Positions 1 to 6,882 of a DNA stretch of 17,958 bases are shown here, piece after piece. A model generated the notes under the pieces. It did not search any database and was not told the DNA's origin. It worked only from the letters and a program-made list of their open reading frames with translations. Origin of the DNA: Fibrobacterales bacterium (GTDB lineage: Bacteria; Fibrobacterota; Fibrobacteria; Fibrobacterales; Fibrobacteraceae); assembly GCA_025997455.1 (NCBI GenBank), contig BNUP01000038.1, positions 1-17,958 of the forward strand, given 5' to 3'. Positions within the stretch are counted from its first letter, which is position 1, and every line of letters starts with the position of its first letter. The translations under genes were made by a program, and so were the position numbers.

Positions 1-63
1 GAGATGTTTAAGCAATTTGAAGAAAAACAATCCGAACACGGTTTGAAAGCCGTGCTCTTTTAA
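1..63 (+). CDS. possible C-terminal end of an upstream gene (partial)
   Basis: Frame 1 is open from the window edge to a TAA at 61-63 and reads as a lysine/glutamate-rich tail ending in GLKAVLF. Twenty codons without a stop is weak evidence, and a terminator-like hairpin overlaps the last codons. The family cannot be recognised. It could equally be untranslated 3' sequence of a gene that ends before the window. Confidence 0.3.
   Translation, partial: EMFKQFEEKQSEHGLKAVLF
37..60 (+). terminator. possible rho-independent terminator
   Basis: The arms CACGG(T) and (G)CCGTG form a 5-6 bp stem around the loop TTGAAA, followed by CTCTTTT. The stem is short but the U-rich tail suits a terminator for whatever gene lies to the left. 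If frame 1 is coding here, the terminator overlaps the end of that gene. Confidence 0.4.
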
Positions 64-127
64 CTAAAATTTGCAAACAATTTTTGAAAATAAATAATCT
101 CGATAAAAAGAGCGTGGTTCGTTGTTG

Positions 128-204
128 TTCCAACTCCCCCTTCCCAACACCCCACACTCCATTTCCTATATTACGCATAGGGATAATGGTTGGAGGATTT
201 GAAA
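128..204 (+). promoter_or_regulatory. promoter and RBS of the hybrid kinase
   Basis: A C-rich, purine-poor stretch (128-166, with runs such as CAACTCCCCC and CACCCCACACTCC) leads into TTTCCTATATT. TATATT at 167-172 is the likely -10 box, which predicts a transcript start near 180. Unlike most genes in the window, this one then has a short leader with a strong Shine-Dalgarno, GGAGG at 192-196, 8 nt before the ATG at 205. No convincing -35 box is visible. Inferred from sequence only. Confidence 0.5.
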
Positions 205-3200
205 ATGACAGATGTTGGTAAATTTACCGATATTGCAAAATCGAATAAGAAAGTTTGGAGTATTCGCTTAAAATTAACCGTAATATTGGTTTGCCTGACC
301 ATAATACCGCTGCTTTCGCTTGCATCTTATTCGCTGTATCAGGACTATAAATTGGTGAATCAAGTGCAGGAAGTTTCGCTTGCAAGTTCTACAAACGCTC
401 TGAATGCAAGTGCGGTTGATCAAATTGAAATGCGGAGCACGGATATTGCAAAAGAACTCGCACAATTTCTTTATGAAAGAGATGATGACGCCCGATACTT
501 GGCAAAAATAGCGCAGGAATTTAACGGTGATTTGAAACAAATTGAAAGGGCGTTCGGTGTATTTGTGCGTTCGCAAAAGAGAAGAGCGGTGGCACAAGGG
601 GAATGGGGTCTTTCCGAAGACGGAACAAAATGGGTTAAAAAAAATATTGCAAATTTGTCGGGAACTATAGGTTCATCTTCTAACATTACAAATAACGATA
701 CCGTAAATGGCGCGACCTTTCACCCTATTGCGGCGGACGGCTTAAAATATGTTGAAGTTCCGCTTTACGATGAGGTTACCTTTGTGGGTTTGGATGGAAA
801 AGAAAAAATTAAAATCGGCACCACAGACTTGCCCAATTCTCGAAAAGTGCGATTTGCAAAATACTTCAAAACAGGTGACCTTAAAGATGTTTCCGACAAG
901 AAAAATACATATATACACGCAGAAAATTATTTTCCAGCACTCGCCAAATTGAGAAATGAACGAGGCAGCGATATTTATGTGAGCGATGTTATAAGTGCAT
1001 ATACCGGCACAAATTATATAGGTATGTATGTTAAGGATAATCTTAAAAAGGCATCTGATACCCGCGGTTATGAAATTGAATACGCACCTGAAAATCAGGC
1101 TTTTGCGGGAACGGAAAATCCTCTGGGAGTTCGTGCCGAAGGTATTGTGCGTTTTGCAACTCCCGTTTATGTGAACGGGAAAAAAATCGGATTTGTGACA
1201 CTTGCATTAGACCAAGATCATATCTTTGAATTTGTAGATCATAAAACGCCTATGAGAGAGAGATACACCGAACTCTCCAACGCATTTGACGGTAATTATT
1301 CATTTATCTGGGATTACCAGAGCCGCAGCATAGCACATCCGAGACACGCCTCGCTTTACGGATTTGATCCCGAAACCGGTGAGCCGCAAATTCCTTGGCT
1401 TATGACAAGCGAATATAATTATCTTTTGGAAAAGAGCGGCATTTATCCCGAAGATGCGGCGAAAATGACCCCGCAGGAGAGGATAGGGCATCTTAAAGCG
1501 AATTGGAAGAATCTCATCGCTCCCGATACAAACGGAAAACCTATTTACAATTTGATAAACGGAGTTATTACATTCAGAAATCAAAAACGGATGAATACTT
1601 CCGCACCGGATCCCGAACATACGCCCGCATCTGATTTAACTCAACTTGGATTTGTCGGTTTGGACGGAAGATATTTGAACAATGCTCCGCAATGCACAGG
1701 TTGGCTTGATTTAACTAAAAACGGCGGTAGCGGTTCGCTTTATATTTTGTGGAGCGGGCTTTACAAATTAAATACCGCAGCGGCAATTCCTTACTACACG
1801 GGCAGATATGCACCGAGCAAAGAAAATAATTATTCACAGGTGGGTTTTGGTTTTGTGGCGATTGGGTCGGGCATTGAGAGTTTCACCGAGCCTGCAAGGG
1901 AAAATGCAAAAGTTTTAGATATTTTATTGGAAGGAATCACCGTGAGAGTATTTGAATATATGGCAATATTTCTGTTCGTATTGTTTGCGATTGCAATTTT
2001 TATTTCCTTTACAATGTCTAAATGGCTCTCTACCAAAATAAATATAATTTTGAACGGAATTGCAGAATATCGCTCCGGCAGAAGACAGTTTCGCTTTCGT
2101 TCAAAACGCACGGATGAATTCGGTGTACTTGCTGACAGTTTTGATTTACTCGCAGACAGCATTGAACAGAGTGTCAGTACTTCGATTGTGATAACGGATT
2201 TGGAAAAAAATATAATTTATATGAACGAGATTGCACTTGCACTTTTTGAGAATACAACGCTTGAAAATTTGGTTGGCAAGGAGTATTCCAAATACAGCCG
2301 TTATCCCGAAAATTCGGAATACGACCCGTTCTTGGCATTTGAAAACGGTAAGGAAAACAAAACTTACTATGATGAGAAAAACGATGCTTATATAAAGGGC
2401 AAAGTTCATAATCTTTTGAATAACAAAAATGTAAAAGTCGGTTATATAATTGAAACTATAGATTTAACCGAAGTTGAAAAACGAAATCGCATTGTGGAGG
2501 AACAGCGGGATAAACTTTCAAAAATCAGTGAGGAACTTGAAGATGCTCTCAAAAAATCGCAAGATGCGATAAAGGCAAAGAGCGTGTTCTTAGCGAATAT
2601 GAGCCACGAAATTCGCACTCCGTTAAATGCGATAATAGGATTCTCGGAAATTGAAATGAGAAATAATCTTCCTTTTGAGACGGAACACAATATCAGCAAA
2701 ATTTTCCAATCCGGAAAAATGCTTTTGAGTATTATAAACGATATTCTCGACATATCAAAAATTGAGGCGGGGCAAATGTCCTTTAATCCCGTTGATTACG
2801 ATTTGCCGAGTGTGATAAACGATTCCGTGGTTATGAATTCGGTTCGCATTGGAACAAAGCCTCTGCAACTGAATGTTATTATAGATGAAAATATTCCGCA
2901 ACGCTTATACGGTGATGATTTGCGGTTGAAACAGATTTTTAATAACTTGTTATCTAACGCGATAAAGTATTCAAAGAACGGGACAATTACATTTTCGGTA
3001 AAATCGAGAATTGAAACGGCGGGCGGTGCGGTTGCGGGTGATTCGTCTGCAAGCGGTGCATCAAAGGGCGGCACGGAAAAATATTGCTACTTGGAATGCT
3101 TTGTTCAAGATATGGGAATGGGAATTGCGGAAGATGATATTCCCAAGTTGTTCTGCGATTATCAAATGGTGAATACCGTTCAACACAGGAGCGAGGAGGG

Positions 3201-4140
3201 AACAGGACTCGGTCTCTCTATTTGCAAACGCTTGGTCGATATGATGGACGGAAAAATTTGGGTTGAGAGCCGCATTGGAATAGGCAGCAAATTTTCGTTT
3301 TTCGTTAAGATGAAGGTTGTTGATGAGACGCCGATAGGTCGCGAACTCGCAGAGAATTTAATGCAGAACAGGTTCCTGAATGCACGCAGGGAAGAGAAGG
3401 AAAAGAACTTTGTTTATGAGAATATGCCTTACGGTAAAATTTTAATAGTCGATGATGTTTATACAAACTTAGAAGTTGCAAAATCGATGATGAAGCCATA
3501 CGGACTTAACATTGAAACAGCGATGAACGGCTATGAGGCGATAGATGTTGTTAAGGGTTTGGAAAAGGAATTTGACATTATATTTATGGATTATATGATG
3601 CCGGGAATGGACGGTATTGAGGCGACGAAAATTATTCGGGAACTCGGCTACAAGGGAATTATTGTGGTTTTGACTGCGAATGCGGTAGTGGGCTCGGATA
3701 AGATGTTTAAGCAGAGCGGCTTTGACGATTTTATAAGTAAGCCGATAGATAAAGATAAACTTGACGGAATTTTGCTGAAATACATTCGCGATAAACAACC
3801 TTCTGAAATTTTGCAGGAATCTGCCAAAATCGCTAAGTTGGGATTTGCAATGCAGAATAACAAGTCTTTGGATGCGGTGATGTCCGAGATGTTTTTGCGC
3901 GATGCGGTGAAAGCGATTAAAAACTTGGAAGAAACCGTTGCAAGCGGTGATATTAAACTTTTCACCATTACGGCTCATTCTATGAAAAGCGCGTGTGCAA
4001 ACATTGGTGAGAATGAGGTTTCTGCACTCGCCAAAGAGTTGGAGTTTGCGGGCATTGACAATAACTTTGACTTGATTAAGTCGAAATATAAGGAGTTGGT
4101 GGAGAAACTGAATGAGATTGTTGAGAGGCTGGGGGGGTAG
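205..4140 (+). CDS. membrane-bound hybrid histidine kinase with PAS, receiver and HPt domains
   Basis: A 1311-residue sensor kinase carrying a full phosphorelay in one chain. TM1 is at about 24-42, followed by a long periplasmic region of about 540 residues (probably a Cache-type sensor, not identifiable by eye; the phrase FVGLDG occurs twice in it) and TM2 at about 584-606. Then come HAMP, a PAS-like domain (about 655-760), a coiled coil, and HisKA with NMSHEIRTPLN (His801). The HATPase has its N-box around NNLLSNAIKYS and glycine boxes DMGMGIAEDD and GTGLGLSICK. The receiver has DD at 1083-1084, phospho-acceptor Asp1129 (FMDYMMPGMDG) and a KP motif. The HPt domain has AHSMKSACANIG, His1258. 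The start at 205 is chosen because GGAGG lies 8 nt upstream; an in-frame TTG at 190 would put that motif inside the gene. A 7-G run abuts the stop codon. The signal sensed and the final output regulator are unknown. Confidence 0.93.
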   Translation: MTDVGKFTDIAKSNKKVWSIRLKLTVILVCLTIIPLLSLASYSLYQDYKLVNQVQEVSLASSTNALNASAVDQIEMRSTDIAKELAQFLYERDDDARYLAKIAQEFNGDLKQIERAFGVFVRSQKRRAVAQGEWGLSEDGTKWVKKNIANLSGTIGSSSNITNNDTVNGATFHPIAADGLKYVEVPLYDEVTFVGLDGKEKIKIGTTDLPNSRKVRFAKYFKTGDLKDVSDKKNTYIHAENYFPALAKLRNERGSDIYVSDVISAYTGTNYIGMYVKDNLKKASDTRGYEIEYAPENQAFAGTENPLGVRAEGIVRFATPVYVNGKKIGFVTLALDQDHIFEFVDHKTPMRERYTELSNAFDGNYSFIWDYQSRSIAHPRHASLYGFDPETGEPQIPWLMTSEYNYLLEKSGIYPEDAAKMTPQERIGHLKANWKNLIAPDTNGKPIYNLINGVITFRNQKRMNTSAPDPEHTPASDLTQLGFVGLDGRYLNNAPQCTGWLDLTKNGGSGSLYILWSGLYKLNTAAAIPYYTGRYAPSKENNYSQVGFGFVAIGSGIESFTEPARENAKVLDILLEGITVRVFEYMAIFLFVLFAIAIFISFTMSKWLSTKINIILNGIAEYRSGRRQFRFRSKRTDEFGVLADSFDLLADSIEQSVSTSIVITDLEKNIIYMNEIALALFENTTLENLVGKEYSKYSRYPENSEYDPFLAFENGKENKTYYDEKNDAYIKGKVHNLLNNKNVKVGYIIETIDLTEVEKRNRIVEEQRDKLSKISEELEDALKKSQDAIKAKSVFLANMSHEIRTPLNAIIGFSEIEMRNNLPFETEHNISKIFQSGKMLLSIINDILDISKIEAGQMSFNPVDYDLPSVINDSVVMNSVRIGTKPLQLNVIIDENIPQRLYGDDLRLKQIFNNLLSNAIKYSKNGTITFSVKSRIETAGGAVAGDSSASGASKGGTEKYCYLECFVQDMGMGIAEDDIPKLFCDYQMVNTVQHRSEEGTGLGLSICKRLVDMMDGKIWVESRIGIGSKFSFFVKMKVVDETPIGRELAENLMQNRFLNARREEKEKNFVYENMPYGKILIVDDVYTNLEVAKSMMKPYGLNIETAMNGYEAIDVVKGLEKEFDIIFMDYMMPGMDGIEATKIIRELGYKGIIVVLTANAVVGSDKMFKQSGFDDFISKPIDKDKLDGILLKYIRDKQPSEILQESAKIAKLGFAMQNNKSLDAVMSEMFLRDAVKAIKNLEETVASGDIKLFTITAHSMKSACANIGENEVSALAKELEFAGIDNNFDLIKSKYKELVEKLNEIVERLGG

Positions 4141-4146
4141 ATGTAG

Positions 4147-4175
4147 GGGCGACCATCGGTCGCCCGCCATTTTTG
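4147..4175 (+). repeat. dispersed GC hairpin (GTAGGGGCGACC family), copy R1; possible terminator
   Basis: GGGCGACC ATC GGTCGCCC is a perfect 8-bp stem with a 3-nt loop (4147-4165), followed by CGCCATTTTTG. It begins 6 nt after the kinase stop codon, so it could end that transcript. Related hairpins lie at 10794-10815, 11972-11993, 14401-14420 and 14431-14450. The copy at 14431 shares the trailing CGCC-(A)TTTTTGCAATG, which shows a common origin. Confidence 0.75.
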
Positions 4176-4188
4176 CAATGGTGAATTT

Positions 4189-4256
4189 GCGTGAGGGATA
4201 ATAGCGGCAACCGAAGGTTATAGCGGATAGCCCGACCCGAAAGGGGCACGCCCATC
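4189..4256. other. structured intergenic segment next to the tRNA
   Basis: This non-coding stretch just past the 3' end of the tRNA holds two small hairpins in the + sense: AACC-GAA-GGTT (4208-4218) and CCC-GAAA-GGG, a GNRA-type loop (about 4236-4245), within alternating GC-rich blocks. It begins GCGTGAGGG and ends GGGGCACGCCC. I have an impression that similar segments recur in gut bacterial genomes, which I cannot check here. It may be part of the tRNA transcript trailer, a dispersed repeat, or a small RNA. Confidence 0.35.
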
Positions 4257-4265
4257 TTATTTTAC

Positions 4266-4339
4266 TGGACAATACAAGATTTGAACTTGTGACCCCTGCC
4301 GTGTGAAGGCAGTGCTCTAAACCACTGAGCTAATTGTCC
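4266..4339 (-). tRNA. tRNA-Val (anticodon CAC)
   Basis: Read on the minus strand, all cloverleaf parts are present. The acceptor stem GGACAAT/ATTGTCC is perfect, the D arm is GCTC-loop-GAGC, and the anticodon stem is CTGCC/GGCAG with loop TTCACAC. The variable loop is GGGTC, the T arm is ACAAG-TTCAAAT-CTTGT, and the discriminator is A. The anticodon CAC is at 4305-4303 and reads the valine codon GUG. Total length is 74 nt. The 3' CCA is not encoded (GTA follows), so it must be added by tRNA nucleotidyltransferase. It lies downstream of cheR on the same strand. Confidence 0.95.
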
Positions 4340-4350
4340 TTACTATAATG

Positions 4351-4377
4351 CCGATTAATTCTTAACGAGTTAATCGG
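4351..4377. other. hairpin between cheR and the tRNA
   Basis: CCGATTAA and TTAATCGG form an 8-bp stem around an 11-nt loop. It lies 26 nt after the cheR stop codon and 11 nt before the tRNA 5' end in the minus direction. No T-run follows it on the minus strand, so it is not a classical intrinsic terminator. It could be a processing signal or a weak terminator. Confidence 0.45.
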
Positions 4378-4403
4378 TGATTACTGCAACAGAATATAGA
4401 AAA

Positions 4404-5276
4404 CTACACAGGTTTTCTGTAAATTGTCGTTGCTCCAAACCTCTCGGTTAAAAATTCGTCGTTTAAGTTATACATATTCTCGGCAGAACCCAAAAGCAAA
4501 TAGCCGCCGGGAGCGAGAATTTGGAAAAACTGAGACAGGATTTTTCGCTTGGCATCATCGGTAAAGTAAATCAAAATGTTTCGGCAAAAAATAACATCAA
4601 AAGAACCGAGACTCGAAAAAGAATCCTGAATATTCAAACTCTTAAAATCGACCATTTTTCGTATTTTATCGCTTACAAGATAAAAATCTCCGTCCTGCAT
4701 AAAGTGCCGCCGTCTCATTTCTGGCGTTAGTCCGCGAGCCACTTCCAAAGGTCCATATTTGCCTTCTATCGCTTTTGCCAAAACTTTGGAGGAAATGTCC
4801 GTTCCCAAAATACCGAAGTCATCGTTGGTTACAATTCCCATACCTTTCATCTGAATTACATCGGAGATAATCATAGCCATAGAGTAAGCCTCCTGACCTG
4901 TTGATGCCGCCGCCGACCACATACTGACTTTAGGACCTCTGCGCTGCCACGGGCGTTCCTTTCGTGTTTTTACACGCTCCAACATATCGGGCATAATTTT
5001 ATCGCGAAACGCCACATAGGGATGCTCATCGCGAAAGAAGGAAGTTTCGTTGGTTGTCATTGCGTTTAACATTTTTTCTTTCACCATAAAATTGGTGAAA
5101 CCCGTACTGAGCCGCTTTGTTAAATCGCCGAATGTAGCACAACCGAGTTCGGAAAGAATGGGAGTGATGCGTTGTTCCACCAAATATTGCTTATCGGTGC
5201 CGAGAACTATACCGCAAATATCAAAGACATATTTAACTATTGCCTTGTAATCTTCGGGAGTCATAGAAGGGGTCAT
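4404..5276 (-). CDS. cheR: chemotaxis protein methyltransferase CheR
   Basis: A 290-residue cytosolic enzyme that transfers methyl groups from S-adenosylmethionine to glutamates of chemoreceptors. The N-terminal CheR_N helices (about 8-62) are followed by the family motif TTNETSFFRD (74-83), the SAM-binding loop WSAAASTGQEAYS (120-132), and CRNILIYF near residue 235 with LAPGGYLLLGSAEN downstream. There is no TPR extension. Its ATG overlaps the cheB stop codon (ATGA, 5276-5273), so the pair is translationally coupled and CheR opposes the CheB esterase. A second ATG four codons in (MTPS-MTPED) is an alternative start. No cheA, cheW or receptor gene is in the window. Confidence 0.95.
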   Translation of the reverse strand: MTPSMTPEDYKAIVKYVFDICGIVLGTDKQYLVEQRITPILSELGCATFGDLTKRLSTGFTNFMVKEKMLNAMTTNETSFFRDEHPYVAFRDKIMPDMLERVKTRKERPWQRRGPKVSMWSAAASTGQEAYSMAMIISDVIQMKGMGIVTNDDFGILGTDISSKVLAKAIEGKYGPLEVARGLTPEMRRRHFMQDGDFYLVSDKIRKMVDFKSLNIQDSFSSLGSFDVIFCRNILIYFTDDAKRKILSQFFQILAPGGYLLLGSAENMYNLNDEFLTERFGATTIYRKPV

Positions 5277-6412
5277 AATCTCTTCCCCACATTGGTGCGC
5301 TCCAAAACCGCTTCGGGGATTCGCATAAGTGTTGCAACTTTGTCTAAAAGACCGCTTGCGGCTGCGGCTCTCGGCATACCGAATACTACTGAACTTTCCT
5401 CGTCCTGTGCTATTAAATAGGCGTTTTTATTTTTGAGATGAGGCAGAGACGGAGTTCCGTCATTTCCCATTCCCGTTAAAATGATGCCGATAAGGGAGTC
5501 GGGAGGGTAGGCTGCCGCGGCTGAACGGAACAGAACATCAACGCTGGGACGGCAACCGTTTTCCGGCTGATCTTGGTTGTTGTCTAAAACAAAATTTGCA
5601 CCTTTTGTGCCCACCACCATGTGGCAACCGCCCGGTGCAATGTAAACTGTTTTGCTCTCGACAATGGTTCCGGGGGTTCCCTCAATAACCCTGTGATTAC
5701 ATTTTGTGTTTAGCGAATCTGCGAGCGATTTTGTGAAATTCGGCGGCATGTGTTGAACGAGTAAAATAGGCAAGTCGGTGACCGAGCATAGTTTTGGCAA
5801 CATCTCGGCAAGCGATTTGGGACCGCCCGTTGAAACGCCGAGTACAATTGCCATAACGGGTTTTGTATGCACACTCGGCTTTGCAAGCGTGTAGGAGAAA
5901 GCACCCGGTGCACTCGGAGTTCTTGCAGAACCGAATGTGGCAGAGCCGCTCCCTGCAGGTCTGGCTCCCAAAGGTCTTGCAATTCCTCTGTTTCTGCGTG
6001 AGTTCCAAGTGGTTATTGCGTTGTGGAGCATTCGCGTTAAACTCTCTTGAGCGTTTGGCAGTTCGGGTGCGGGTTTGGCTATAAAATCAAACGCTCCGCA
6101 TTCTAAGGCTTTTAGCGTAATATCCGATCCGGTTCTTGTGTGCGAACTTATCATAAGCACTTCTGGAACAGCCTTCAATTCGGTTTTTACGGAAAGCATT
6201 TTCTTTAGCGTGTCTAAGCCGTCCATTCCGGGCATTTCAACATCTAAGGTCATAAGGTCTGCACCGCGAATTCGCAGAAATTCAATCGCATCTGCACCAC
6301 TGCCGGCAGTGCCCACAATCTGTACTCCGGGAATTCCCGATATGACTTTTTCCAATATACTGCGAAATGCTCTTGAGTCATCCACAATGAGAATTCTTGC
6401 CAATTGTTCCAT
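5273..6412 (-). CDS. cheB: chemotaxis response regulator protein-glutamate methylesterase CheB
   Basis: A 379-residue two-domain enzyme that removes methyl groups from (and deamidates) chemoreceptor glutamates when its receiver is phosphorylated. The receiver spans about 5-125 with DD at 11-12, phospho-acceptor Asp57 in TLDVEMPGMDG, and a KP motif. A linker of about 50 residues rich in Gly/Ala/Ser/Pro follows. The esterase domain runs from about 185 to 372 with triad residues Ser194 (GVSTGGP), His221 (VQHMPP) and Asp318 (GMGNDG). It is the first gene of the cheB-cheR operon. The start at 6412 is supported by AAAAGGG 7 nt upstream. Which kinase phosphorylates it cannot be told from the window. 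Confidence 0.96.
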   Translation of the reverse strand: MEQLARILIVDDSRAFRSILEKVISGIPGVQIVGTAGSGADAIEFLRIRGADLMTLDVEMPGMDGLDTLKKMLSVKTELKAVPEVLMISSHTRTGSDITLKALECGAFDFIAKPAPELPNAQESLTRMLHNAITTWNSRRNRGIARPLGARPAGSGSATFGSARTPSAPGAFSYTLAKPSVHTKPVMAIVLGVSTGGPKSLAEMLPKLCSVTDLPILLVQHMPPNFTKSLADSLNTKCNHRVIEGTPGTIVESKTVYIAPGGCHMVVGTKGANFVLDNNQDQPENGCRPSVDVLFRSAAAAYPPDSLIGIILTGMGNDGTPSLPHLKNKNAYLIAQDEESSVVFGMPRAAAASGLLDKVATLMRIPEAVLERTNVGKRL

Positions 6413-6455
6413 TTTAGTACCCTTTTATGTTCTGCAAAAACAGAAGGTAGAAAAA
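6413..6455 (-). promoter_or_regulatory. promoter and RBS of cheB-cheR
   Basis: On the minus strand TTTTTCTACCTTC contains the -10-like box TACCTT (6449-6444), the same box that directly precedes other starts in the window. It predicts a start near 6437 and a leader of about 25 nt with AAAAGGG as Shine-Dalgarno. This unit is therefore leadered. The upstream DNA in the same orientation is strongly pyrimidine-rich. Confidence 0.5.
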
Positions 6456-6460
6456 TCACG

Positions 6461-6612
6461 CGGCGGTGCAAGCGGGGAAAAGGGAGAAGGGAGATGATTA
6501 ACTCTGCGGTGCAGGTTGGGGTGTAGGGTGTGGATAATTCGGCGGTGCAGGCGGGAAGAAGGGAGATTGGGAGTGTAAAGAGAAAAGAGTAGAGAGTAGA
6601 GAGTAAAGAGTA
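6461..6612 (-). repeat. pyrimidine heptad tract and GGTGCA repeats upstream of cheB
   Basis: In the minus (cheB) sense this is almost purine-free in places. Read toward cheB, four 7-nt units TTACTCT, TTACTCT, CTACTCT, CTACTCT (about 6612-6585) come first, then CTTTACACTCCC-like blocks. Three GCACCGC-containing repeats (near 6465, 6510 and 6545) are interspersed with CTCCCTTCTCCC and CACACCCTACACCCC stretches. Comparable tracts precede gyrB, rpn and the PorV-like gene. It has no coding potential that I can see. Confidence 0.65.
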
Positions 6613-6668
6613 ATAACTTTACACTTTTAACCTTCAACTTTACACTCTATTCCCCCCCCCTCACACCC
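6613..6668 (+). repeat. pyrimidine tract in GH9 orientation, with a 9-C run
   Basis: Here the polarity flips: the plus strand is now pyrimidine-rich (ACTTTACACTTTTAACC, TTCAACTTTACACTCTATT, then C9 at 6652-6660 and TCACACCC). It closely matches the tract before gyrB (15781-15810). It probably belonged to the GH9 promoter before the MITE at 6673-6845 was inserted between them. The C9 run may vary in length. Confidence 0.55.
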
Positions 6669-6849
6669 TATAGGGAACCTCTAAAAACTCTCTTTGTAAC
6701 ACAATTCCATAGATTTGAGTTTTTAGAGACAACGGCGATCCTGCGAGCATTCGCCGCAGGATGACATTATCACCATAAAAAACGCAGTTCGCCCATGTCG
6801 CTTGGTAACCTCTACCAACCTCTTAGGAGGTTAATAGAGGTTACCTATA
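6669..6849 (-). mobile_element. MITE-like element, copy A, with TATA target duplication
   Basis: The element spans 6673-6845 (173 bp) and is flanked by TATA at 6669-6672 and 6846-6849. The ends are imperfect inverted repeats: GGGAACCTCTAAAAAC on the left and, reverse-complemented from the right, GGTAACCTCTATTAAC (13 of 16 match). Inside are a terminal hairpin with arms CTCTAAAAACTC/GAGTTTTTAGAG (6679-6728), a second hairpin region with an extra nested stem ATCCTGCG/CGCAGGAT (6738-6762), and a long hairpin at 6804-6845. It has no ORF, so it would be mobilised in trans. It shares long identical blocks with the copy at 17824. Confidence 0.8.
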
Positions 6850-6870
6850 CCCCTGCACCGCTGAGTTTTC

Positions 6871-6882
6871 TACTTTCCCGCA
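6871..6882 (+). promoter_or_regulatory. leaderless-type -10 box of the GH9 gene
   Basis: TTTTCTACTTTCCCGCA precedes the ATG. TACTTT (6871-6876) ends 6 nt before the start codon, so transcription would begin at or next to the ATG. No Shine-Dalgarno is present. The same arrangement is seen for gyrB, bioA, rpn and the PorV-like gene. Confidence 0.5.

Noticed and set aside
190..204. TTG at 190 as start of the hybrid kinase
   Set aside because: The GGAGG motif at 192-196 fits the ATG at 205 as its ribosome binding site and would lie inside the gene if TTG were used.
3469..4272. Minus-strand ORF of 267 residues opposite the kinase
   Set aside because: It lies wholly in the shadow of the receiver and HPt coding region, is rich in His, Arg and Asn as typical of antisense frames, and has no recognisable motif.
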